A stretch of DNA of 30,364 nucleotides from Obelidium mucronatum (Eukaryota > Chytridiomycota > Chytridiomycetes > Chytridiales > Chytriomycetaceae): assembly GCA_025765595.1 (NCBI GenBank), contig JAIVFH010000304.1:1-30364 (forward strand), written 5' to 3'. Positions within the stretch are counted from its first letter, which is position 1. The number at the start of each line of letters is the position of its first letter. This document shows, piece after piece, positions 19,686-28,732 of this stretch. The notes beneath the pieces are model-generated. The model made no database searches and was not told the origin of the DNA. It saw only the letters and a list, made by a program, of their open reading frames with translations. The position numbers and the translations under genes were made by a program.

Positions 19686-19691
19686 TCAACC

Positions 19692-19697
19692 AATAAA
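19692..19697 (+). terminator. Polyadenylation signal AATAAA
   Basis: AATAAA seven bases after the VOC stop codon; a perfect palindrome starts 11 bases further on, about where cleavage would occur. Confidence 0.5.
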
Positions 19698-19708
19698 AGT
19701 ACCTGGTG

Positions 19709-19733
19709 CTAACTGGTGGTTACCACCAGTTAG
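19709..19733. repeat. Perfect 12-bp inverted repeat with a 1-base centre
   Basis: Arms CTAACTGGTGGT (19709-19720) and ACCACCAGTTAG (19722-19733) around T19721. All 12 pairs match. It would form a very tight hairpin or a dyad binding site, between the VOC gene and its copy. Confidence 0.9.
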
Positions 19734-19736
19734 GTG

Positions 19737-19783
19737 TTTCGAATCCACTTATTACCCAGTTATTTCGAATCCATTTCGAATCC
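19737..19783. repeat. Three copies of TTTCGAATCC
   Basis: Direct copies at 19737-19746, 19763-19772 and 19774-19783, right after the palindrome and just upstream of the damaged VOC copy. The unit resembles a tRNA T-loop/B-box, but no tRNA can be folded around it. Confidence 0.8.
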
Positions 19784-19839
19784 CAATAAATGAATATAAG
19801 CACAGCCAGCAATACAATACAAAACCCAAACAAAACAAA

Positions 19840-20134
19840 ATGAAGCTTGGACATATTTCAATCCCTTGTACAGACCTGCAAAGCTCGAAAGCTTGGTATT
19901 CCGCTGTCCTGGCGCCGATTGGCGGGAAAGTTCTATTTGAGGGAAAACACGAGATTGTATATGGAAAGCCGGCGTCAAGTGGATGAGTTCTACAAGGAGG
20001 CAATTAATGCAGGTGGCGAGGACAATGGCGCGCCTGGTTTGAGACCTCATTACGATGCAAAGTACTATGCGGCCTTCGTTCGGGATTTGGATGGGCGCAA
20101 TGTTGAATTTGTTACGTTTGCAGCGGAAGAATAA
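19840..20134 (+). pseudogene. VOC-superfamily tandem copy with internal deletion
   Basis: Begins MKLGHISIPCTDLQSSKAWY and ends GAPGLRPHYDAKYYAAFVRDLDGRNVEF, clearly a duplicate of the gene at 19311. Between EGKHEIVYGK and RRQVDEFYKEA about 30 residues are missing compared with that gene, including the GHICFYS metal-ligand strand, and the frame is lost at the joint (stop at 19984-19986). The first frame alone would give about 48 aa. An intron does not explain it, because the missing segment is absent from the DNA. A leader rich in AAAC repeats precedes the ATG. Confidence 0.82.
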
Positions 20135-20219
20135 ACAGTCCGAAAAGGTTGATACTGCCGAAAAATGTTTATGCTTCTTTGAATCAAATAAAGTGGTTAC
20201 TTTTCTTTAAAAAAGGGAA

Positions 20220-21225
20220 CTAGATGCAGTACGGCATTCCTCCAATAACCTTGCAAACAAATTGTCCGTGATCACAGTGGTCTTGTAGCGCGTAGGCGCC
20301 GCCTGCACACACCAAAAGCGTATCCTGATTAACTGCTGCATCGTGTGGACCACAAACATACGTTCCGGCTTGGCAAGGTCCTCCGATTTTGGGAGCGTTG
20401 TTGTTTCCCACTTGTGGCTTAGCTGGAGCTTGGCTCGGTTGATTTGGCTGGTTTACCGCTTTCTTCTGCTTCTTTGTCTTTGCTTGTTTTGGGGCTTGTG
20501 GTTTTGTAGGCTGTGGTTGAGGCTGTGGTTGTGGCACTGATGCCGTAGGAATACTACTGTTACCACCACCATTCGATTTTGTCAGCACTATGTCGACGCA
20601 GTTCTGGTACAACTCCGGATTTGTTGTACTAATATGCGTCGCACTCCATCCCCATCGCAAGATGCAATTCTTGCAATTTACTTGTTCCATATTCATGAGG
20701 GTGAATGTCCAATCAAACGCGCACATGTCGTTGGTGACCAAATTCTTTGGGATTGAGTTGGCGCATTGCGAAGTGGAGGAAGGGACATTGCCGAGCCTTG
20801 CGCAGCCGTTGGGACCTGGTATTTGTCCGATTCGGACTGCTTTGTTGGTGGCTGGGTCGATGATATCCACATGACATTCACTAAGACGAATAATGATTCA
20901 TAAGATCGTAAATTGAAAATGTTCAATAAATAATGTTGATGTTTTACCCGACATGCATCGCCCCGACTGAAAATGCGACTGCAACTGTGTGTGACGAACC
21001 ACTGGACCCAAGAGTTACAGGAACGCGCTGCGCGGAAACGGGCGCATTACGACATGTGGCTGCACCTGATGGACTTCTGAGGTCGTCGATTTGAAAGCTT
21101 ATCTTTTGGTAGTCTCGAATAGAGCCAAGTGTGGCTGTATCTTTCAAGCCGTTGGGGCCATACAGAAACCCATGGCTGTGAACGAAGGAAATGGCGATGA
21201 TGAATGCGAAAACTTGTTGAAGCAT
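20220..21225 (-). CDS. Lytic polysaccharide monooxygenase-like protein with C-terminal CBM19-like module (two exons)
   Basis: Exons 21225..20948 and 20880..20220, intron 67 bp, 312 aa. The signal peptide MLQQVFAFIIAISFVHS is followed by HGFLYGP, placing a His at the mature N-terminus (His18), as the copper His-brace of LPMOs requires. Family-like blocks follow: ECHVDIIDP, CKNCILRWGWSATHIS and NPELYQNCVDI, the last typical of the chitin/cellulose AA9/AA15/AA16-like fold. A linker of about 60 residues is rich in Pro-Gln and then Lys (PQPQPQPTKPQAPKQAKTKKQ). The last 54 residues have a six-Cys pattern (C-x5-C...C...C...C...C) resembling the chitin-binding CBM19. It would be secreted and oxidise chitin or cellulose, possibly of the cell wall or food particles. 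ATG 21225 is chosen over 21282 because the signal peptide starts there. Exact AA family unassigned. Confidence 0.82.
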
Positions 21226-21429
21226 GGTTTTGTATTGGTTTGGAAAGATGAAGAGGGCACAAGGAGCTGTTTTAGTATGCATGTTTGAGAAATTTCATTA
21301 GTCTTTGAGTCATTTCACAATGACTTCGAGTATTTTACTTGAGAATTAAATTTAATAGATTCGATCATTTAAGCTTTAAAAAATAAGATGGAAATGAAGA
21401 GGCGAAAGGTGTTTGTTTGCATCGTGAAC

Positions 21430-22548
21430 TCAAACATTCTGAATTGAATTCCCGATAGATGTCTCCAAACTGCTGCCACTACCCACGCTTAAACTCCTAC
21501 CATCCGCTGGAATCACCGATGATGACACTACCAGCAACTTCAAAGCTGTAGGAGTTTTTGCTTGACGTACTGAAGCTAACTTGTCCATGGAACTTGCATA
21601 GCTATCCACAGGATTTCCGGAAAGAGCTAATTTCTTGGCGCGATCGACGATAGCAGTGTTGTTTACGGATTGCTGGTCGGCGGCTCGTTGGATGAATACT
21701 TTCATGCTGATCAAGACAAACACAATAAACGTGTACATGCTGACGGAAATTGCGTAAATAAAGACTCCCAGTAAAGAATCTTTGTATAGAACTGATATAG
21801 CCAAGATGATATGAGCTAGATAAAAGATAGAGCAGGACAAGACGCCGTGCTTGGAAATAATGATGAAGCGAAGATCAAGGTCGTGCGTTAGGTCCCGCCG
21901 AAGCTGGTTAAGAACATGAATGAACGTTGCGATAAATATAGTATCGAGAGCGATTGTTAGAAAGATGGAGAGAGCGGCTGCTGTGAGTACAAAAGTGGTT
22001 GATGATTCTGTAGCCCCCGTAAAAATTGCAGTGACAACTGAAGCTGGCTGGAGGGCGAATATGAACGGTGTACTGTAAACTATGCGTCTGAGGGTGGGCG
22101 TTTGGATCGGGAAGAGGGTTTCAGCAATGGCTTCAGTTCGAAACCAGGAGTAGAACACGTAAGATGCTTCGGCTGAAGCAAGGCTGATTGACGTTCCGAG
22201 GGCGATGCTGGCTGATGTGAAAAAATTTTCCGTGAACGATTCGATTGTTGCAAACGATGAGAGCGTATAGAAGCAAATCAACGAAATACATCCGGTTATA
22301 AGCGAGATATTAAAGGGGGTCGAAAAGGCGCGTCTTGCAGAACTCAAAAACGATGCGTGAGTGGTTTTGAGTTCGTTTTTTAGCACATTTTGGATAATAA
22401 AGACAAGGGACGCCAGAAGGATGGCAGACATTGCCCAGTACATGTAAATGACGGCTTGGATTTCCTTTTCGCTGGGCAGCATGTAGAATGACGCGTGATA
22501 TTTCATTTTTGAAGTAACGAAAAAATACAGGAAATCCTTATTGTTCAT
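21430..22548 (-). CDS. Seven-transmembrane receptor-like protein
   Basis: Single uninterrupted exon, up to 372 aa. Seven hydrophobic segments lie at roughly residues 33-55, 81-102, 109-136, 154-175, 183-212, 234-254 and 258-284, followed by a Ser-rich cytosolic tail of about 85 residues with many possible phosphorylation sites. Short loops and no large extracellular domain fit a GPCR-like topology, but none of the classical GPCR motifs is evident, and I cannot assign a family. The first ATG (22548) arises at the junction of a 13-bp tandem duplication. MKYHAS (22506) or MLPSEKE (22482), just before helix 1, may be the real start. It diverges from CHID1 with a 212-bp gap. Confidence 0.72.
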   Translation of the reverse strand: MNNKDFLYFFVTSKMKYHASFYMLPSEKEIQAVIYMYWAMSAILLASLVFIIQNVLKNELKTTHASFLSSARRAFSTPFNISLITGCISLICFYTLSSFATIESFTENFFTSASIALGTSISLASAEASYVFYSWFRTEAIAETLFPIQTPTLRRIVYSTPFIFALQPASVVTAIFTGATESSTTFVLTAAALSIFLTIALDTIFIATFIHVLNQLRRDLTHDLDLRFIIISKHGVLSCSIFYLAHIILAISVLYKDSLLGVFIYAISVSMYTFIVFVLISMKVFIQRAADQQSVNNTAIVDRAKKLALSGNPVDSYASSMDKLASVRQAKTPTALKLLVVSSSVIPADGRSLSVGSGSSLETSIGNSIQNV

Positions 22549-22559
22549 CCTTATTGTTC
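22534..22559. repeat. 13-bp tandem duplication at a start codon
   Basis: ATCCTTATTGTTC occurs twice in a row (22534-22546 and 22547-22559). On the minus strand the unit is GAACAATAAGGAT, and the junction GAT-GAA creates the first ATG of the seven-helix gene. Confidence 0.9.
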
Positions 22560-22592
22560 TTTGCCCATTGTGAGTACGTTTTAAAGCTGAAC

Positions 22593-22777
22593 AAATGCAG
22601 CCAATCAGATTTCCTACAGCTTATCAGTAGAAGTTCGTGTATTTTATTTCGAATAAACCAATTGCGATAACGTTTTGCTATGTTTAACAATGTTCTTTTA
22701 TTTCCTTGGCATATAATAAGAATATCATGTTGATGTTGTAATTTTTTAAACACTCTTGAAATGCAGCCAATCAGATT
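22593..22777. repeat. 19-bp direct repeat containing a CCAAT box
   Basis: AAATGCAGCCAATCAGATT occurs at 22593-22611 and again at 22759-22777. The second copy includes the CHID1 start codon. The core CAGCCAATCAG fits the NF-Y/HAP CCAAT-box consensus, so the first copy may act in the divergent promoter. Confidence 0.85.
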
Positions 22778-24128
22778 CTTACTTGCTTTGCTTGTATCTT
22801 GCACAACAGCCGCTACTATTGGCCATCGCCGATCATCATCCTTCGCATTACTTGTTTTTCCGCTTCTCATCAAAGCTTCAGCCAGCTACTTTGAAGACGT
22901 TGACTTTGACTTTGACTCGTTTGGAAATGAAGGAGAAGATTTGAATGAAGACTTTGCTGCCGCTTTGGACACAGATACTATTGATATATCCGTTTCAAAT
23001 ATTCTGGAGAACTATAACAAGTTTGATTCGAAGATGGCACATGAACGGGTTTTGTCAAAGGTTAGATTTTCGTCAGTCAGTCGACATCTATCAAAGCATA
23101 ACATGAATGTATTAAATAGCTATCACTCGCGTATGTTACACCATGGAACAATCGCGGTTACGATATTGCAAAGATATTCCGTGGGAAATTTACTCATATA
23201 TCCCCGGTTTGGTATCAAGTGAAACCAGATCGATCAGCGTCTACCCCTGGAACTTACATATTGACGGGAGACCATGATGTTGACGCGGGATGGATGAAAG
23301 AAGTGAAGACTCCAGTGACAAGGCAAGATGGATCGATTCTTCAGCCGAAAATGGTTCCCCGTTTTATGATTTCGGATTTGGTGCGAGAGGATTTGGATGG
23401 ATTGGTGAAGCAATCGAGTCATTACAAATCAGTTGCCGATGTTATCATCAAGGAGTGCAAGTTGAGTTTTTTGATGGCATCAACATACGTCCAGACCAAT
23501 CCGTTTTTTTTCTTGTAGAAAGCGAAAACACGATGGATTCGTTCTAGAATTCTTGTATGCAGCGTACACACCGCAACTGATTGAATACCTTTCTGTCAAA
23601 GCAAGGAAAGCCAAACTCCAATTCTTTTTGGTTATCGCTCCTCAACACGGAGACAGCATTCTGTTCGACAAGCCCCAATTCGATCTTTACAAAAAGCTTG
23701 TTGATGGGTTCTCTCTCATGACATATGACTATTCTAATCCTCAAAATCCTGGTCCAAATGCCCCATTTGCATGGGTGAAGGAGAATATTCTCCGTCTGTG
23801 TCCTGAACCAAATGAGTCGGATCGCGCCAAACTGCTTGTAGGAATTAATCTGTATGGGAATGATTATAGCGGCGTTGGGCATGATTCGGTTTTGGGAGAC
23901 AAGTATATAAAATTACTGAAGGAGCACGACACAGGCTCTATAGCATGGAATTCGCACTTGAAAGAAGCAGTTTTCAGATATCTGGATGAAGGTGATGTGG
24001 CTCATGAGGTGTGGTATCCGACGCTGGAGAGCATCGAGAAGAGACTGGAGATGTTTGAAGCGCTTGGAACGGGTGTATCCATGTGGGAAATCGGGCAGGG
24101 CTTGGAATCTTTTTACGCCTTGTTTTAA
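22761..24128 (+). CDS. CHID1: CHID1-like GH18-fold protein (three exons)
   Basis: Exons 22761..23060, 23120..23460 and 23519..24128, introns 59 and 58 bp, 416 aa against about 390 in animals. It starts with a signal peptide (MQPIRFLLALLVSCTTA) and an acidic spacer. The CHID1 landmarks are in order: AYVTPWNNRGYDIAKIF (104-120), ISPVWYQ, GDHDVDAGWM (150-159), HDGFVLEF (218-225), DGFSLMTYDYS (276-286) with PGPNAP, and the end GVSMWEIGQGLESFY. At the GH18 catalytic position DGxxxDxE, this protein reads DGFVLEF, so the usual acid is not in place, as in other CHID1 proteins. A carbohydrate-binding, secretory-pathway role is therefore more likely than chitin hydrolysis. No frame break. Confidence 0.9.
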
Positions 24129-24217
24129 TGGTGTTAATAATTGGAATATGTGATGGCGGGAGATGAAACAAAAAAGTCATTAGATCCAAAAACAATTTGT
24201 TCCTTGAAACACTTCTA

Positions 24218-25971
24218 ATGGCTACCACTGACGACGGGCAGCAACTGTATGGACTCGATAAGGAGGTAAAGCCAACTGAACTGTGAATTTAGTGCATAAA
24301 TCTAATGAAACACCTTCGCCCTTTAGTTGGCCGAAAAGGCCGCCAGTAAATACGATCCGAAGCGGGAACAAGAAGCCCGCGAGTACATTGAAGCTGTATC
24401 AGGGCATCGCTTTCCTTCAGACTCTTTCCATGAATCGCTGAAGGACGGGACCATCCTCTGCCACATGATAAACAACATTCTCCCACAGAACCAAATCAAA
24501 GTGGTCAACTCCAAAATGCCTTTCAAACAAATGGAGAATATTGGTCACTTTTTGAATCGCATTGAGCTGCTGGGGGTCCCTGCGCATGAGAGATTCATGA
24601 CTGTTGATCTATTCGAGGCAAAGAACTTGAACCAGGTGCCTTTAAATGCCACCATATTATCTCAGTTAACGGATTTCTGATTTTAATTAGGTTGTAAACA
24701 CAATCTTTTCGATCTCTCGTCATGCTGCGGCCAAAGGATTTCAGGGCCCAGTTCTTGGCCCAAAGTTGACTGAAAGGAACGAACGCAATTTTACTGAAGA
24801 GCAACTTCAAGCGGGAAAAGCCATGCCGTCAAAATTAATGTCGTATTCCACCAATGTTTCTTCGGGTATGTCGTTTGGTGGTCGCCGAGAAATTGGTGGT
24901 AAATACTTGGAGAAAAGTGCGAGCAGTGAAAAGTTGGGGGAAGAAGCGGCTGTTCCGCCTGCGGCTGAAAAAGTGGTTGTCGCCGCCAGACCACCTACTT
25001 CTGCCCCCGCCGCTCAATATACTCCTGTAGCTGCTCCTGCAGTGGCCCAAACTCCTGTGATTGTGGCCCAAACTCCGGTGATTGTGGCACAAGGCCCTCC
25101 GTCTGTCATTCCATCAGTTGCTCCAGTAAATTCAACTCAGCCTTATTCTGGGTCATCGTATTCTTCGCCTTCTGCATATGTATCTCCAGTGGTGTCTGAA
25201 TTGCCTTCAGCAGCCGCAGCTCCGGTATCCACACCGGCCTTTATCCCACCACCAAGACGAGAAAGAACCACACCCAACACGGCAGCAGCTGTAACTGAAA
25301 TTTCTCCGATACCGGAAGCTCCCAAAGTCAACGAGTCCGATATTGAAGTTGTCACATCACGGGTCACCAATGTGTCCGTTCGAGAGCAAGCGCAACCAAC
25401 AAGACGCCCATCAAATTTGACAACGAGCGGCAGTCGACCACCAACTACCGTCAGCACATCTCCAACGCGTGCTACTCCAACAGAACCCGCTGTTGCTAAA
25501 GAAACACCAGCCCCGATCCCAAAAGCAACGACCCTGTCCATCACCCAGTTTAAAACATATGCCGAATACAAGGCCGCCAAAGCAGCGCTGGAAGCTGCCA
25601 ATAGGGCTGAGTCTGGGTATACTCCGGCAGCACCAACTACTGCCGCTGCTACCACGGCATCTCCATCATTTGGACCACGTGGTACTTCGATGACGGGAGG
25701 AACTCGCTCGCCCCCAGGAACGCGTTCCCCGCCACGCAGGGACTACTCGCGGGAAAGAACAGCCGCAGTTCCAATAGGGCACCAACAACAAACCCAGCCA
25801 ACATCTTCGTATGCACGGGCAAAATCGACAGAACGAACAACTTCGCGTGGCGGTGTTCAGATTGTGAGGGAATATGCGCGGCCCGTCAAGAAGGAGGAAA
25901 GCGATGACGATGAAGTCGTTGTGTATGAAGAAGATGACTTTTATTCTGGGGACTTGTTGAAGAAATATTGA
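24218..25971 (+). CDS. Transgelin/calponin-type actin-binding protein with long disordered tail (three exons)
   Basis: Exons 24218..24265, 24327..24635 and 24691..25971, introns 61 and 55 bp, 545 aa. A single calponin-homology domain covers about residues 26-133 (YIEAVSGHRFPSDSFHESLKDGTILCHMIN, then PFKQMENIGHFL, VPAHERFMTVDLFEAKN). One calponin-type repeat, GMSFGGRREI, lies at 178-187. These two parts match fungal transgelins such as yeast Scp1 (about 200 aa), which bundle and stabilise F-actin at cortical patches. The extra 350 residues are rich in Pro, Ala, Thr and Ser, with QTPVIVA repeated near 25050-25085, a short helical patch (FKTYAEYKAAKAALEAANRAE) and a strongly acidic end (ESDDDEVVVYEEDD). 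The tail probably binds partners and is phosphorylated; this is inferred from composition. No frame break. Confidence 0.9.
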
Positions 25972-26363
25972 AGGGCAGAAGTTTGCAGCAAATAAAGTCA
26001 GGCGAAACCAAAATAATAACAATGTGCTTTGCAAAAGATTGTCATAGTTTTGAGTTCATCGCGTATCTGTGGTGCACCTCTGTTTCTCAATCCGTACATC
26101 GAAACCAAAGTTTTGATGTTGTGTCCGTCAATCGATCGGCTTTGGATTAAAACCTGAATAAATGGAGATGAATCGATACAAAAAAAGCAGATATTTATCT
26201 GTTCAGCGGTGTTGCCACCTTTGCGCTTGTGCAAATTGGTTTCATTTACAAAAACAAACTGGCATTTTCAGCCTGGGACAAGAACAACTGTAGAAACCCG
26301 GCATCCGCAAAGTTATTCTTTTCTCGTTTTCACAACTGAACCAACGGCTGTTGTTTTGAGCGC
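25972..26363. other. Intergenic region between calponin and coiled-coil genes
   Basis: About 390 bp. It contains AATAAA-type sequence near 26155 (CTGAATAAATGG), consistent with the calponin 3' end, and then sequence upstream of ATG 26364. I see no gene, repeat or RNA in it. Confidence 0.5.
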
Positions 26364-28112
26364 ATGTCTTATTCCGAACCAGTTGGACACAAGCTTTCAA
26401 TTGAAACATCTTCCGTCCAATTTCTGCCACTGAATCAAACAGTGCAACTTCACACGAGAGACATGGAGTTCCTACTTGCGGCTCTTTCAGAGAAAACAGC
26501 AACGTTGAGTGTGTCCAAGAGCGAAGATGAGCGGGCGGCGGCTGTTGCTTCGATTTCGTCTTTGACTGATCATTTGAAGAGTGTTGCTGCTGGGTTCAAA
26601 GTCCAGAGTCAAAAGGTTTTTTTTTCTTTGCTTTTTCTTTTATGGCGGCTTCTTTGATGGATATCGCAGGTTTTGCTGACTCTCAACATAGGCAGCGCAG
26701 GATTTGGAGGCGGTTCAACGGGAACAGGGAGAGGCGTTGACTTACCTCATCAATTTGCAGCAGGTAAAACGACTCCTGCTTATTGAATGTAGCCTATTAA
26801 GCCTTTGGAATTATAGCAACTGGATACTACAACTGGTCAGTTGGAGTCCACGTTGGAAACGGTGGCCGAACTCGAACGCGGAAAGAGAGCACTTTCGAAA
26901 AAAGTGGAAGCATTGACAAAAGAGAATCGAGCGATTTTAAAAGACCGTAATGATCTGCAAGCGAGAATAGATGAGGAGGTATGTTTTTGTTTTATTGGGA
27001 ATATTGAAAAAATCGCTGAATAGGTGGTATATAGCTTGGGAGTTATGAGTCTTTATCACAAAGCTGGAAAGCGAAGGAGGAAACATTGTTGGATACCATC
27101 AAGACGCAACGTAGAGCGACAAGAGGTTGGGTGCTTTAAATTTTTGAAATTGTATTTAGACATACTTACGGTTGTGTTCCACAGATATGAGGGCCGAAAC
27201 AGCTACACTCCAACGCGCATTAAGCCCGGATGCAAATGGCTTGGAAAACCGACGGAGGTCGTCCAACATTCAAGAAGATGTCGCGATGAGGATTTTAAAG
27301 TCACAAATAACTGAAAAGGAGACACGAATTGCGCAATTGGAGCATCAGGTTTTACAGGTGCGCGTTCTAGATCGTTTTTGGGATTGAAATACAATTGTCT
27401 TTTTTATTTTCTAATGTATATTATTTATTCAATCTAGCTTCAATCAACAACGCAATCAGCGCTATCGCATCTATCAGAATCACAGAATCAAATCGAAACC
27501 ATGCGAACGGAGCTATCGGAGTTGGAGCAAGAGAATTCAATGCTTCGCGAAGAAGCCGAGTCCTACAACTTGCTGTTGCAGAACAGAACAAGCAGTGGTG
27601 CCTTCATGACCGAAACTCCATTAATGCAGCGTTCGAATGCTGAAGGTGACTGTTCCAGAGGCTGCTGAACCACTACCATCTTCATTGGGTGATGAATTGG
27701 CCGCTGGATTGGACAATGAACGTGAAGATGGCTTTGAAACGCCGAAGGAAAAACGTAAGAATATTTGTTTTTCAGGCCAGCTCTTGCACAACACCTTTAA
27801 CTTTTGAACTCAATTACTTTAATCAGAACTGCGGTCAGAAGGTTCGCGCACTCACATTGTACATTGAGAAAATACTCTCGAAAGTGAAAGGAAACCCAGA
27901 ACTTGAGGCGGTGTTGTTGAACAAAACCTCCAATTCGAAACAAGGAGTCACTCGGAGGGGGAGGGAATGAAGAGACCGAAAAGCTAACCACGCCGGTTGG
28001 ACCAACAGTCAAGAATCGAATGTCTCTGCTTGCACGATTTCCAGTGAGTGCTGCGGCTATGGCTGCGAATGCTGCAGTGGAGATGGTTAGGAGCGTTTCG
28101 AAGAAGAAATAG
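26364..28112 (+). CDS. Coiled-coil protein, seven exons, three frame breaks near the 3' end
   Basis: Exons 26364..26615, 26692..26763, 26817..26978, 27035(or 27050)..27125, 27185..27357, 27438..27754 and 27827..28112. Introns are 53-80 bp. About 449 aa if three extra bases are skipped, near 27645 (GCTGAAGGTGAC), 27841 (TCAGAAGGTTCG) and 27953-27962 (a G5 run); with them removed, all splice phases close. Most of the protein is heptad-type coil (LEAVQREQGEALTYL, ELERGKRALSKKVEAL, SQITEKETRIAQLEHQVL). Two conserved-looking blocks, ESYNLLLQNRTSSGAFM and KVRALTLYIEKILSKVKGN, resemble parts of fungal septation-linked (Uds1-like) coiled-coil proteins; that link is tentative. The C-terminus is MSLLARFPVSAAAMAANAA and a Lys tail. 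Without the bridging it ends about residue 320. Confidence 0.65.
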
Positions 28113-28732
28113 TACACACAGCTACACCTGCTTCTCCATCATCGGCAGGAATATGAAGTAAAATATAACAAACGTTATATAGTTTCGTTTTCCTCTTTCT
28201 TTTTTTTTGCGGCTGCTGCAAGCATGGAGCAAGACTAAACTTCGAAGCCACAGTAGCGAATAAGCTGTTTCCGCCGGTTCTTCTAACATCGGAAAGTAGT
28301 TAAGTAGTTTGCCCGACGTGAAGCTTGTGGCTCGTTCGAAGAGCGAAAAGGCTCAAGGAAGTGTCAACAATGCTTGCACCTTTTCCAATAAGCATTGTTT
28401 GCATTATTACACCCCTAAAGAACCCCTATGCTTTCATAGCCAGAGGATGCTCGATGATGATCTTCGTAATTCTTGGACTGGTGAGGACAACTGGCTGAGC
28501 ATGGACGCCTTAGCCTGCCACTCGACGCGTTTCAAACAAGAGCAGTCGTCGTCCGGGAATGTGAATCGCTAAACTCGAGGCGCACCTGCAAAGTTTTCAG
28601 TTGGGGGGTATGTTGATAGTTTGCCAAGGCGAAAAAACAGAACTTTGAAACTTCCCCTTTAATGAGTTCGTCTTTCCTTCCCAGCCTCCATCCTTCAGCC
28701 CCTAACCACAACCGCCAATTCGCCCAACAGGG
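28113..28732. other. Region with no supported gene
   Basis: About 620 bp. A plus-strand frame (28309-28572) is open for 87 codons but has an ATG only near its middle and no recognisable domain. A strong donor-like GTATGT at 28606 followed by CCCAG or CAACAG suggests that the first intron and leader exon of the downstream NACHT gene lie here. Otherwise unexplained. Confidence 0.4.

Noticed and set aside
19737..19783. tRNA gene suggested by TTCGAATCC
   Set aside because: No acceptor, D or anticodon arms can be placed; the base before the loop does not pair with the base after it.
25143..25655. 170-codon minus-strand frame
   Set aside because: Antisense shadow of the Pro/Ala/Thr-rich calponin tail; composition-driven.
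466..27965. Programmed +1 frameshifting at a common slippery site
   Set aside because: The break sites (ACCGGG, A7, GAAGG, GTGGGTG, CAATCAATG and others) share no motif, and in the ankyrin genes the homology switches frame well before the stop codon, unlike stop-triggered shifting in Euplotes. Kept only as a remote option.
28309..28572. 87-codon plus-strand frame as a separate gene
   Set aside because: It has no ATG at the start, no domain and no clear splice partners; more likely leader or non-coding sequence of the NACHT gene.
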